Below, one piece after another: positions 43,050 through 50,803 of a DNA stretch of 53,217 nt. Below the pieces are notes generated by a model. The model did not search any database and was not told where the DNA came from. It saw nothing but the letters and a program-made list of their open reading frames with translations. A program made the position numbers and the translations under genes. The DNA comes from Firmicutes bacterium UBA4795 (GTDB taxonomy: Bacteria > Bacillota > Desulfotomaculia > Desulfotomaculales > Nap2-2B). The stretch covers positions 610-53,826 of the forward strand of contig DHGP01000007.1 in assembly GCA_002402825.1 (NCBI GenBank), read 5' to 3'. The first letter of the stretch is position 1; every line of letters starts with the position of its first letter.

Positions 43050-43072
43050 TTTAGGGCCAGGGAGGAATAAAG

Positions 43073-44260
43073 GTGGCTAAAAAAACAGTACGGGACATTG
43101 AGGTAACTGGCAAACGGGTATTGGTAAGGGTAGATTTTAATGTACCTATAGAAAACGGTAAGGTAACAGATGATACCAGGATAAAGGAAGCCCTGCCTAC
43201 CATCCAGTACTTGAGGGAAAATAAAGCAAAAGTAATTTTAATTTCCCACCTTGGTCGCCCCAAAGGAAAAATAAACGAAAAGTACCGTTTAACTCCAGTA
43301 GCCCAAAGGCTTCAAGAGATATTAGGTGTTCCGGTGCTAAAGGTAGACGATTGTCTGGGGGATAAACCGGCCGCGGCAGTTAAGGCTATGCGGCCCGGGG
43401 AAGTTATCCTGCTTGAAAACGTCAGGTTTTACCCGGAAGAAGAGAAAAATGACCCGGCATTTGCCCAAAAACTCAGCCTTCTGGCAGATGTGTACGTAAA
43501 CGATGCTTTCGGTGCCGCCCACCGGGCGCATGCTTCCACTGAAGGAGTAGCTCATTTTCTTCCCGCGGTGATGGGATTTTTAATGGAAAAAGAAGTTAAG
43601 ACACTAACGAAAATCTTAACTGTTCCGGAACGTCCCTTTGCGGCTATTTTAGGAGGGGCAAAAGTTTCGGATAAAATAGGGGTCGTTAAAAATCTTTTAG
43701 GAAAAGTAGATGTGCTGTTGGTGGGAGGGGTCCTGGCTAATACCTTTTTAAAAGCGCAAGGATATGAGGTGGGCAAATCACCAGTAGAAGAAGATAAAAT
43801 TAAAACGGCTGAGGAAATATATGCGCTGGCAGGGTCCCGGAAGGTAAAAATTATCTTGCCGGTGGACGTAGTGATTGTTTCCGGAGGAGAAGCGGCTGAT
43901 AAAATTAAAATGGTAAAAGTTGACGAAATCCCGGCTGATGGCCAGGTCTTTGATCTTGGTCCTGAAAGCATTAAAATATTTAAGGAGGCCTTGCAAGGAG
44001 CAAAGACAGTATTTTGGAATGGTCCCCTGGGAGTCTTTGAACAGAAAGTTTTTGCCGAGGGTACTTTGGCCATAGCCAGAGCAATTGCTGAAGATAACCT
44101 TACCAGCGTTGTTGGCGGGGGCGATACCTTGGCTGCGGTGAGTAAGGCGGGCGTAGCTCAAAAAATAACTCATCTTTCAACCGGTGGCGGCGCCTCCCTG
44201 GAGTTTTTGGAAGGTAAAGTACTGCCAGGTCTTGCCGCTTTAACGGATACAGCAGGGTAG
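43073..44260 (+). CDS. pgk: phosphoglycerate kinase
   Basis: Transfers phosphate from 1,3-bisphosphoglycerate to ADP. Start GTG 43073 follows GGGAGGAATAAAG. The 395 residues show VLVRVDFNVPIENGKVTDDTRI, the substrate-binding ISHLGRPKG, LLENVRFYPEEEKND, FGAAHRAHAST, ILGGAKVSDKIGVVKNLL, WNGPLGVFE and the nucleotide-binding VVGGGDTLAAV and STGGGASLEFLEG. Complete. 23 bases after gap. Not fused to triosephosphate isomerase, unlike in some bacteria. Confidence 0.97.
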   Translation: MAKKTVRDIEVTGKRVLVRVDFNVPIENGKVTDDTRIKEALPTIQYLRENKAKVILISHLGRPKGKINEKYRLTPVAQRLQEILGVPVLKVDDCLGDKPAAAVKAMRPGEVILLENVRFYPEEEKNDPAFAQKLSLLADVYVNDAFGAAHRAHASTEGVAHFLPAVMGFLMEKEVKTLTKILTVPERPFAAILGGAKVSDKIGVVKNLLGKVDVLLVGGVLANTFLKAQGYEVGKSPVEEDKIKTAEEIYALAGSRKVKIILPVDVVIVSGGEAADKIKMVKVDEIPADGQVFDLGPESIKIFKEALQGAKTVFWNGPLGVFEQKVFAEGTLAIARAIAEDNLTSVVGGGDTLAAVSKAGVAQKITHLSTGGGASLEFLEGKVLPGLAALTDTAG

Positions 44261-44333
44261 AATCAAAATTTAAAGCATCGCGATGGTCCATATCCTTCTA
44301 CTTGGAAACGTAAACGCGAAAGGAGGTTTTTTC

Positions 44334-45134
44334 TTGCCCCAACTCTTACGCCCACCATTGGTTGCCGGAAACTGGAAAATGAATAAAACTGTTTCTCAGG
44401 CCCATAATTTCGTTAATAATTTAAAAGAAGCCGTTACGGAGGTAAATGACGTGGAAATAGTTATTTGTCCTCCGTACACGGCTCTTTTTTCGCTAAATCA
44501 GGTTTTAAAAGGAAGTAATATTTTTTTAGGCGCCCAGAATATGTATTATTATGAAAAGGGAGCGTTTACCGGCGAAATTTCCCCTTTAATGCTGCAAGAG
44601 GCAGGGTGCCGCTACGTAATTTTAGGGCATTCTGAAAGAAGGATATACTTTGGTGAAGAAGACACCTTAGTTAACTTAAAAGTTAAAGCTGCTTTACGGA
44701 CGGGTATAACCCCTATTATTTGTATCGGAGAACAGTTGGCTGACCGAGAAGCAGGTAAAACAGAGGAAGTAGTTCAAAAGCAGCTGGTTGGTTCACTGGC
44801 TGGTCTTGAGCCCGAACTTTGCCAAATGGTAGTTATTGCTTATGAACCTGTTTGGGCTATTGGGACCGGGCAAAACGCCACGGCTTTTGAGGCTCAAGAG
44901 GTAAGTAATTTTATCCGTAAGTTGCTGGTTAACAACGCCGGATCAAATCGAGCAAAAAAAATCCGCCTTCTTTACGGGGGCAGTGTTAAGCCGGATAATA
45001 TAGCCGGCTTTATCAAACAACCGGATATTGACGGTGCTTTAGTTGGGGGAGCAAGCCTGGAGGTAGCTGATTTTTCTTTGATTATCAAAGCAATAAAGAA
45101 GGAGGTAGAAAATAAATGTCAACAGCCATCTTAG
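44334..45134 (+). CDS. tpiA: triosephosphate isomerase
   Basis: Interconverts dihydroxyacetone-P and glyceraldehyde-3-P. Start TTG 44334 is chosen because AAAGGAGG lies just upstream and the protein then reads LPQLLRPPLVAGNWKMNKTV, the family N-terminus; an in-frame ATG at 44283 would add 17 unconserved residues. Catalytic features: Lys in GNWKMNK, His in ILGHSERR, Glu in VIAYEPVWAIGTG, and phosphate-binding LYGGSVKPDN and DGALVGGASL. The C-terminal 12 residues extend over the eno start, overlapping by 19 bases. Confidence 0.96.
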   Translation: MPQLLRPPLVAGNWKMNKTVSQAHNFVNNLKEAVTEVNDVEIVICPPYTALFSLNQVLKGSNIFLGAQNMYYYEKGAFTGEISPLMLQEAGCRYVILGHSERRIYFGEEDTLVNLKVKAALRTGITPIICIGEQLADREAGKTEEVVQKQLVGSLAGLEPELCQMVVIAYEPVWAIGTGQNATAFEAQEVSNFIRKLLVNNAGSNRAKKIRLLYGGSVKPDNIAGFIKQPDIDGALVGGASLEVADFSLIIKAIKKEVENKCQQPS

Positions 45135-46375
45135 ATGTTTTGGCCAGAGAAATTCTTGATTCCCGGGGAAACCCAACCATAGAAGTAGATGTTATCTTGG
45201 AAGACGGTAGTATGGGCAGGGCCGCCGTACCATCAGGAGCTTCTACCGGAACCTTTGAAGCCGTTGAATTACGGGACGGAGACCCCAAGCGGTACCTGGG
45301 TAAAGGGGTAACTAAAGCCATAAACAACGTAATTGAAATAATTGCCCCGGAAATTATTGGTTTTGAGGCGGTGGACCAGGTTGGTCTGGATAAAAAACTT
45401 ATTTCCCTTGATGGTACTCCTAATAAAAGTAAATTAGGAGCTAACGCTATATTAGGAGTATCTTTAGCCGCGGCAAAAGCAGTTGCTCAGGCAGTTGGTT
45501 TGCCTTTGTACCGTTACTTGGGCGGTTTTAACGCCCGTCTTTTGCCAACTCCCATGATGAACATTTTAAATGGGGGTAAACACGCGGATAATAATATAGA
45601 TATTCAAGAATTTATGATTTTACCAATCGGGGCTAGAAATTTTGTTCAGGCCTTACAAATAGGGGCGGAAGTTTTTCACCACCTGAAAAAAGTACTCCAA
45701 GGTAAAGGTTTAAGTACGGGAGTAGGAGATGAAGGTGGTTTTGCTCCCGCGCTTAATTCCACGGAGGAGGCCATAAAGGTCATCATTACCAGCATAGAGG
45801 CGGCCGGGTACATACCAGGGAAAGATATTGCCCTGGCGCTTGATCCAGCCGCAAGTGAATTTTACCAGGCCGGTAAATACCAACTGGAGGGGAAGTCTTT
45901 AACGGCGGCCGAGATGGTTGATTTTTACGCCGCTTTAATAGATAAGTATCCTGTTGTTTTAATTGAAGACGGTCTGGCCGAAGAGGACTGGGAGGGTTGG
46001 CAAAAGCTTACCGCCCAGTTAGGGACAAAGGTACAATTGGTGGGGGACGATATTTTTGTTACCAATACCCAAAAATTAAAAAAAGGAATTGAGCTGAAAG
46101 TAGCTAATTCTATATTAATAAAGGTTAACCAAATTGGAACCTTGACCGAAACCTTAGAGGCGATTGATTTAGCCCGCCGGGCAGGTTATAAGATTGTAAT
46201 CAGTCATCGTTCAGGGGAAACAGAGGACGCTTTTATTGCCGATTTTACCGTGGCCACCAACGCAGGTTTAATTAAAACAGGTGCTCCTTGTCGAAGTGAG
46301 CGCGTGGCCAAGTACAACCAGCTGTTGCGTATTGAAGAGGAATTGGGACCAGGAGCTTTATTTAACATTAAATGA
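45116..46375 (+). CDS. eno: enolase
   Basis: Dehydrates 2-phosphoglycerate to phosphoenolpyruvate. The 419 residues carry the N-terminal REILDSRGNPTIEVDV, the loop GASTGTFEAVELRDGD, NGGKHADNNIDIQEFMI, GDEGGFAP, the metal ligands in ALDPAASEFY and IEDGLAEEDWEGW and VGDDIFVTN, the catalytic lysine in SILIKVNQIGTLTET, and SHRSGETEDAFIAD. Its ATG lies within the end of tpiA and GAAGGAGG precedes it. Phosphoglycerate mutase, commonly between tpi and eno in Firmicutes, is absent. Confidence 0.97.
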   Translation: MSTAILDVLAREILDSRGNPTIEVDVILEDGSMGRAAVPSGASTGTFEAVELRDGDPKRYLGKGVTKAINNVIEIIAPEIIGFEAVDQVGLDKKLISLDGTPNKSKLGANAILGVSLAAAKAVAQAVGLPLYRYLGGFNARLLPTPMMNILNGGKHADNNIDIQEFMILPIGARNFVQALQIGAEVFHHLKKVLQGKGLSTGVGDEGGFAPALNSTEEAIKVIITSIEAAGYIPGKDIALALDPAASEFYQAGKYQLEGKSLTAAEMVDFYAALIDKYPVVLIEDGLAEEDWEGWQKLTAQLGTKVQLVGDDIFVTNTQKLKKGIELKVANSILIKVNQIGTLTETLEAIDLARRAGYKIVISHRSGETEDAFIADFTVATNAGLIKTGAPCRSERVAKYNQLLRIEEELGPGALFNIK

Positions 46376-46479
46376 AAAATGAAAAATTAAAAATGACCGA
46401 CTGCAAATTGGAAATATTTTTCTTTATTTTTTAGTCTTCTTCAGTTTAAGGTTTTAATTTTATAATAAAAAATATTTGA

Positions 46480-46508
46480 TTGTTATTTTTTTTGGGCTAT
46501 GATATAAT
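46480..46508 (+). promoter_or_regulatory. extended -10 promoter for secG-hppA
   Basis: TTGTTA (46480-46485), 17-base spacer, and TG-A-TATAAT with the TATAAT at 46503-46508. It lies about 88 bases upstream of secG in a gap of 220 bases that is otherwise AT-rich and empty, starting with GAAAAATGAAAAATTAAAAATGA-like short repeats after eno. Confidence 0.6.
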
Positions 46509-46595
46509 TTTTGCGGTTTTAGAAAAGCAAAGTAAATGATTATTTATTATTTAAAATTTATTTAAAAATCAGGTAAAGCCGGAGGAGGTGAGGGT

Positions 46596-46820
46596 ATGTT
46601 AAGAAGCCTGGTAACCGTTTTTCACGTAATTCTTTCCCTGGCCTTAATTGCAGTTGTATTGCTGCAGTCAGGTAAAAGTGCCGGGTTATCAGGAATTGTA
46701 GGCGGCGGTGCGGAAGCCTTATTTGGTAAAAAGAAGGGTTTGGACGAGTTACTGGGCAAAGCAACGCTGGTGGTAGCGGTTCTTTTTGGTCTTACGGCGC
46801 TTTTTTTAGGTTTAGGGTAA
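46596..46820 (+). CDS. secG: preprotein translocase subunit SecG
   Basis: A 74-residue, two-helix membrane subunit that aids the SecYEG channel. Helix one is VTVFHVILSLALIAVVLLQSG, followed by the conserved loop KSAGLSGIVGGGAEALFGKKKG and helix two ATLVVAVLFGLTALFLGLG. Start ATG 46596 follows GGAGGAGGTGAGG. In many Firmicutes secG precedes rnr and smpB; here smpB lies further downstream, after hppA and a thioesterase. Confidence 0.93.
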   Translation: MLRSLVTVFHVILSLALIAVVLLQSGKSAGLSGIVGGGAEALFGKKKGLDELLGKATLVVAVLFGLTALFLGLG

Positions 46821-46853
46821 AAATTTAAAGTACCTGTTTGGAGGTGTATATTT

Positions 46854-48866
46854 TTGGAGCAAACAATAATCCTATGGGGCATTATTATTGCGGTAATAGG
46901 TATTATCTTTGCGCTTTCCTTGGCTTCATGGGTGTTGCGTCATCCGGCCGGCACTCAGAAGATGCAGGAAATTTCAGCGGCCATCCAGGAAGGAGCAATG
47001 GCCTACCTCAGCCGGCAGTATAAGACTATTGCAATTGTAGGTATTGTTATTTTTCTTCTTATATTTTTTGGATTAAACAGGGAAACCGCGCTAGGTTTCT
47101 TGGTCGGGGCTGTTTTTTCAGGCTTATGTGGTTTTGTAGGTATGTATGTGACTACGCGGGGAAACACCAGAGTTTCTGAAGCAGCCAAGCTAGGCATTGG
47201 TAACGCCTTGAAAGTAGCCTTTCGGGGCGGTACAGTCACCGGAATGATGTGCGTAGGGTTAGCACTTTTAGGAGTGTCAGGCCTGTATTTAATCTTTGGT
47301 AACCCGGTGGTTTTAGTCGGTATGGGGTTTGGCGGCAGTTTAATCAGTGTGTTTGCCCGTTTAGGCGGCGGTATTTACACTAAAAGTGCTGATGTGGGTG
47401 CCGACCTGGTTGGTAAGGTAGAAGCCGGTATTCCTGAAGATGATCCCCGTAACCCGGCGGTAATTGCTGACAACGTGGGTGATAACGTTGGTGACTGCGC
47501 CGGGATGGCGGCAGACTTATTTGAGACTTATACAGTAACTGCCGTAGGGGCAATGCTGTTAGGGCACTTAATCTTCAAAGGCCAGCCGTTATTTACCGTT
47601 TTCCCAATCTTACTTGGAGCGGTAGCGGTTATTGCTTCAATTATCGGTGTTTTTTTTGTAAGTATGGGCAAAGGACAAAATATTATGGGTGCTATGTATA
47701 AAGGCCTTTGGGTAACAGCTGTCTTAGCCCTTATTGGTTTTTATTTTGCCTCGGTTAATGTTTTAGGAAATGCTATCTATTTTTGGCCTGCCCTGATTGG
47801 TATTGCCATTACTGTATGTATTGTTTATATAACTGATTATTATACTTCCAAGGCTTTTCGTCCGGTAAAATCCATAGCTAATGCTTCCCAGTCTGGTCAC
47901 GCTACAAACATTATTACTGGTCTTTCGGTAGGGATGGAAAGCAGTGTGCCGCCGGCAATTGTTATTGTTATTGGCATCCTTATTTCTTATATAATTGGCG
48001 GCAGCGGTGAAGGAGGCTTATACGCCATTGGTATTGCCTCTATGGCGATGCTTTCCATGACAGGCATTATTGTGGCTATTGATTCATATGGCCCCATTAC
48101 GGATAACGCCGGCGGTATTGCGGAAATGGCCCAATTGCCCAAGGAAATTAGAGCCATTACCGATCCCTTGGATGCCGTAGGCAATACCACCAAAGCCGTT
48201 ACGAAAGGATATGCCATTGGTTCAGCCGGGATTGCGGCTATAGTTTTGTTTGCGGATTATACTTATCATTTAACTGATTTTGTGCCTGCTCAGTTGCTTA
48301 ACTTTACCATTAATAATCCCTGGGTGTTGGGCGGTTTGTTAATTGGCGGAGCCTTGCCTTTTATTTTCTCCTCCCTGGCTATTGGGGCGGTGGGGCGGGC
48401 CGCCTACGAAGTAGTTAATGAGGTGCGGCGGCAGTTCCGCGAAATTAAGGGTTTAATGGAGGGCACAGCCCGTCCGGAATACGGGCATTGCGTAGATATT
48501 GTTACCCGCCGGGCCCTTAAGGAAATGATTCTGCCGGGCTTAATTCCTGTACTGGCCCCGGTAGTGGTAGGTCTTGTTTTGGGCCGGGAAGCCCTTGGGG
48601 GTATGCTTATGGGGACAATTATTACCGGCTTGTTTTTGGCCATTTTCCAAACCTCTGGGGGAGGGGCCTGGGATAACGCTAAAAAGTATATTGAAGAAGG
48701 AATGTACGGAGGTAAGGGTACTCCTACCCACGCGGCGGCTGTTACCGGAGATACGGTTGGCGACCCCCTGAAAGATACCGCGGGTCCGGCCATCAACCCC
48801 ATGATTAAGGTAGTCAATATTGTGGCTATTTTAATTATTCCTTTAATTGCTGGCATTGTTCGTTAA
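46854..48866 (+). CDS. hppA: membrane-bound K+-independent proton-pumping pyrophosphatase
   Basis: Hydrolyses PPi and pumps ions across the membrane, allowing the energy of biosynthetic PPi to be kept. Start TTG 46854 follows GGAGGTG. The 670-residue protein has about 16 membrane segments and the core motifs KSADVGADLVGKVEAGIPEDDPRNPAVIADNVGDNVGDCAGMAADLFE (from about residue 180), DYYTSKAFRPVKSIA, and GDTVGDPLKDTAGPAINPMIKV. The sequence GNTTKAVTKGYAIGSA has lysine and threonine at the positions that separate the K+-independent, H+-pumping class from the K+-dependent one (which has GNTTAA). A perfect terminator follows. Confidence 0.95.
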   Translation: MEQTIILWGIIIAVIGIIFALSLASWVLRHPAGTQKMQEISAAIQEGAMAYLSRQYKTIAIVGIVIFLLIFFGLNRETALGFLVGAVFSGLCGFVGMYVTTRGNTRVSEAAKLGIGNALKVAFRGGTVTGMMCVGLALLGVSGLYLIFGNPVVLVGMGFGGSLISVFARLGGGIYTKSADVGADLVGKVEAGIPEDDPRNPAVIADNVGDNVGDCAGMAADLFETYTVTAVGAMLLGHLIFKGQPLFTVFPILLGAVAVIASIIGVFFVSMGKGQNIMGAMYKGLWVTAVLALIGFYFASVNVLGNAIYFWPALIGIAITVCIVYITDYYTSKAFRPVKSIANASQSGHATNIITGLSVGMESSVPPAIVIVIGILISYIIGGSGEGGLYAIGIASMAMLSMTGIIVAIDSYGPITDNAGGIAEMAQLPKEIRAITDPLDAVGNTTKAVTKGYAIGSAGIAAIVLFADYTYHLTDFVPAQLLNFTINNPWVLGGLLIGGALPFIFSSLAIGAVGRAAYEVVNEVRRQFREIKGLMEGTARPEYGHCVDIVTRRALKEMILPGLIPVLAPVVVGLVLGREALGGMLMGTIITGLFLAIFQTSGGGAWDNAKKYIEEGMYGGKGTPTHAAAVTGDTVGDPLKDTAGPAINPMIKVVNIVAILIIPLIAGIVR

Positions 48867-48890
48867 TTGTTAATTAACTAAGATTTTATT

Positions 48891-48927
48891 CAACCGCCCC
48901 GGTTAAAAAGGGGCGGTTGTTTATTTT
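48891..48927 (+). terminator. Rho-independent terminator after hppA
   Basis: CAACCGCCCC (48891-48900) and GGGGCGGTTG (48910-48919) form a perfect 10-bp stem with a 9-base loop, followed by TTTATTTT. It ends the secG-hppA unit and lies before the thioesterase start. Confidence 0.93.
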
Positions 48928-48970
48928 AACCGGTAATGGTATAATTATATGGGCGAAAGGGCTGATTATC

Positions 48971-49405
48971 TTGCCTGATGAAGAAAAACTGCCAGATGAA
49001 AATGCAAGGCTGCATAATATATCTCAGATGTGTTTTGGCTGTGGTTATAACAACAACATTGGTTTAAAACTACAGTTTCATATGCATGATAGTATATGTT
49101 GGGCTACGTTTATCCCGGCTGAAGAACATCAAGGCTGGGATGGATGTATGCACGGGGGGCTGGTGGTAGCTTTATTAGACGAAGTAATGGCCCAGTGGCT
49201 GTGGTTAAACGGTATTTCGGCTATGACTGCTGAAATGACTACTCGCTATAGTTATATAGTTCCCTTAGGGCAGATGCTAAGGGTTGAAGCGGAAAGGATT
49301 GGCGGCAGAGGACGTCTATATGAAATGGCCGCCAAAATTATACTTCCCGATGGTAAAGTAGCCGTAAAAGCAAAAGCAAAATTTTTACGGCTTCGGGCAG
49401 GCTAG
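48971..49405 (+). CDS. PaaI-type hotdog thioesterase
   Basis: A 144-residue hotdog-fold acyl-CoA thioesterase. Start TTG 48971 is chosen: GAAAGGG lies nine bases upstream, whereas the earlier ATG 48917 falls inside the hppA terminator. The pattern MCFGCGYNNNIGLKLQF then WDGCMHGGLVVALLDEVMAQW (the HGG catalytic loop) and TTRYSYIVPLGQMLRVEAERIGGRGRLYE is typical of this family. The acyl substrate is unknown. smpB starts 31 bases later. Confidence 0.85.
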   Translation: MPDEEKLPDENARLHNISQMCFGCGYNNNIGLKLQFHMHDSICWATFIPAEEHQGWDGCMHGGLVVALLDEVMAQWLWLNGISAMTAEMTTRYSYIVPLGQMLRVEAERIGGRGRLYEMAAKIILPDGKVAVKAKAKFLRLRAG

Positions 49406-49436
49406 AATAAAAAGAAGATAAGGAAGTTAAGTTAAA

Positions 49437-49889
49437 ATGCCCGCCAAGGTTATAGCCGTAAATAAAAAAGCCCGTTACGAATACCATATTGTAGATATCT
49501 TTGAAACCGGTATTGTTTTAACGGGAACAGAGGTAAAGTCCTTGCGGGCCGGAAAAGCAAATTTGCAAGATAGTTATGCCCGGGTTGAAAACGGAGAACT
49601 TTTGTTGTATAATATGCATATAGCCCAGTACCAGCAAGGCAACCGTTTTAACCACGAACCAAAGCGGGTACGTAAATTGCTAATACACAAAAGGGAAATT
49701 TTACGTTTAATTGGTTACACTAAAGAAAAGGGGCTAACCCTTATTCCCTTAAAAGTTTTTTTTAACGAGCGGGGCTGGGTAAAGGTAGAAATGGCTACGG
49801 CCCGCGGCAAAAAAAGCTACGATAAGCGTCAGGATATAATAGCGCGGGAAGCGAAAAGAGAAGTTGAACGGGCCGTAAAAGGTCGTTAG
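49437..49889 (+). CDS. smpB: SsrA-binding protein SmpB
   Basis: SmpB binds tmRNA and enables trans-translation on stalled ribosomes. The 150-residue protein has the OB-fold pattern KARYEYHIVDIFETGIVLTGTEVKSLRAGKANLQDSYARVENGE, MHIAQYQQGNRFNHEPKRVRKLLIHKREI, GLTLIPLKVFFNERGWVKVEMATARGKKSYDKR, and a basic C-terminal tail that enters the decoding centre. It lies 44 bases upstream of its RNA partner. The first base of a GTCAGACGTC-type repeat is the last base of its stop codon. Confidence 0.97.
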   Translation: MPAKVIAVNKKARYEYHIVDIFETGIVLTGTEVKSLRAGKANLQDSYARVENGELLLYNMHIAQYQQGNRFNHEPKRVRKLLIHKREILRLIGYTKEKGLTLIPLKVFFNERGWVKVEMATARGKKSYDKRQDIIAREAKREVERAVKGR

Positions 49890-49913
49890 TAGTCAGACGT
49901 CAATCGTCAGCGG
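49889..49913. repeat. GTCAGACGTC-type short repeat after smpB
   Basis: GTAGTCAGACGTCAATCGTCAG begins on the stop codon of smpB and resembles the run at the 3' end of the ROK kinase gene (36920-36944). Confidence 0.6.
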
Positions 49914-49933
49914 ATCTAGGAAAATTTAAACAT

Positions 49934-50290
49934 GGGGGCGAAATGGTTTCGACGGAAGATTTGGTGGCAGAAATAGCGAGCCGGGGTTCCATCAGCCCGT
50001 TAAACGGTGGAAAAAGTATAACTGCCAACGAAAATAGTTACGCTCTAGCTGCTTAAACGCAGCTAGCATTCCGCTTGTCCCTGCCTGCGGGGCGAGGACG
50101 GAGTGTCAACCTGTCAGGCTTACCCTTAAGGATCTCGCTCGAGGACCCTAAGGGGACATCAATCGGGATAGCGCCGGTGGAGGCTGACTGTGGCCGCCGA
50201 AGGGGCGAAATTTAAAACACAGCCTGCGCTCGGAGAAGTTTCTGTGGTCTTTCTTTCGGACGGTGGGTTCAACTCCCCCCGCCTCCACCA
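49934..50290 (+). ncRNA. ssrA: transfer-messenger RNA (tmRNA)
   Basis: The RNA rescues stalled ribosomes and tags nascent proteins for proteolysis. The 5' end GGGGGCGAAATGGTTTCGACGG and the 3' end CGCCTCCACCA pair as the tRNA-like acceptor, with a T arm GTGGGTTCAACTCCCCC. The tag frame starts at GCC 50024 and ends at TAA 50054-50056, encoding ANENSYALAA. Pseudoknot stems are visible, such as GGATCTCGCTCGAGGACC. It lies directly downstream of smpB. The 3' end is the classical integration site for islands, and the sequence changes character just after it. Confidence 0.96.
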
Positions 50291-50586
50291 GATTGAATTA
50301 GACGCCTCGCTCGGGGCTTCGCCCCTCGCTTCGGCGGGCAAAAAGAAAAGGGGGTCTGAGTGTCATCCCCACCAATGAATTTTTGCCCGCCCGCCTTGCC
50401 CGCTTCGCGGGCGAGCCGCCGATTTTTAGAAAAGAAAAAAGGTAAATGCCCTTGCCCCAGCCCTCCCATGCGCGGGCATTTGAAATTAAACTCCCTAAAA
50501 TTCTCTTTACATTATCAAAATAATTTTGTATCATAATTATAGATTGAGATTACTCTATAGATACATACTATTATTTTAATACTACA
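50291..50586. other. island junction: GC-rich palindromes after ssrA
   Basis: Nearly 300 bases with no gene but several hairpins: GGGGC-TTC-GCCCC (50313-50325), GCCCGC-TTC-GCGGGC (50398-50412), and AAATGCCC (50444-50451) with GGGCATTT (50474-50481). After 50485 it turns AT-rich. These TTC-loop hairpins are not found elsewhere in the window. No integrase gene is seen here. Confidence 0.7.
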
Positions 50587-50796
50587 ATGTCAAGAGAGAT
50601 TTCGTTAATAGGCAAGAATATAAAAAAGTTAAGAAAACAAAAGGGCTTGTCGCAAGACCGGCTTTCTAAATTGGCTGATATTTCCTATAACACGGTGATA
50701 AAGTTAGAGTCAGGCGGTATCACTAATCCTTCAATTGACACACTCCAAAAATTAGCCAAAGCCCTTGATGTTTCGGTTGATAATTTATTGAAGTGA
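50587..50796 (+). CDS. small XRE-family HTH regulator
   Basis: A 69-residue protein that is just one Cro/C1-type helix-turn-helix domain: IGKNIKKLRKQKGLSQDRLSKLADISYNTVIKLESGG then NPSIDTLQKLAKALDVSVDNLL. Such single-domain regulators often accompany restriction-modification genes as controllers. It ends eight bases before the methyltransferase start, so they are probably one operon and it may regulate it. Base composition and codon choice match the downstream gene rather than the chromosome to the left. No good ribosome binding site precedes the ATG. Confidence 0.85.
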   Translation: MSREISLIGKNIKKLRKQKGLSQDRLSKLADISYNTVIKLESGGITNPSIDTLQKLAKALDVSVDNLLK

Positions 50797-50803
50797 TTTA
50801 ACT

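Noticed and set aside
44283..44333. ATG extension of triosephosphate isomerase
   Set aside because: The 17 residues are unconserved and the strong AAAGGAGG site serves TTG 44334.
46854..48866. Long antisense frames over hppA (up to 150 codons)
   Set aside because: They are shadows of a clearly conserved pyrophosphatase and show no family motifs.
48917..48970. Upstream ATG extension of the thioesterase
   Set aside because: It lies in the hppA terminator hairpin and lacks a ribosome binding site; TTG 48971 has a good one.
50159..50341. Minus-strand frame of 60 codons with a WWRRGELNPP-type peptide
   Set aside because: It is antisense to the tmRNA 3' end; such peptides are well-known false calls over tRNA-like sequences.
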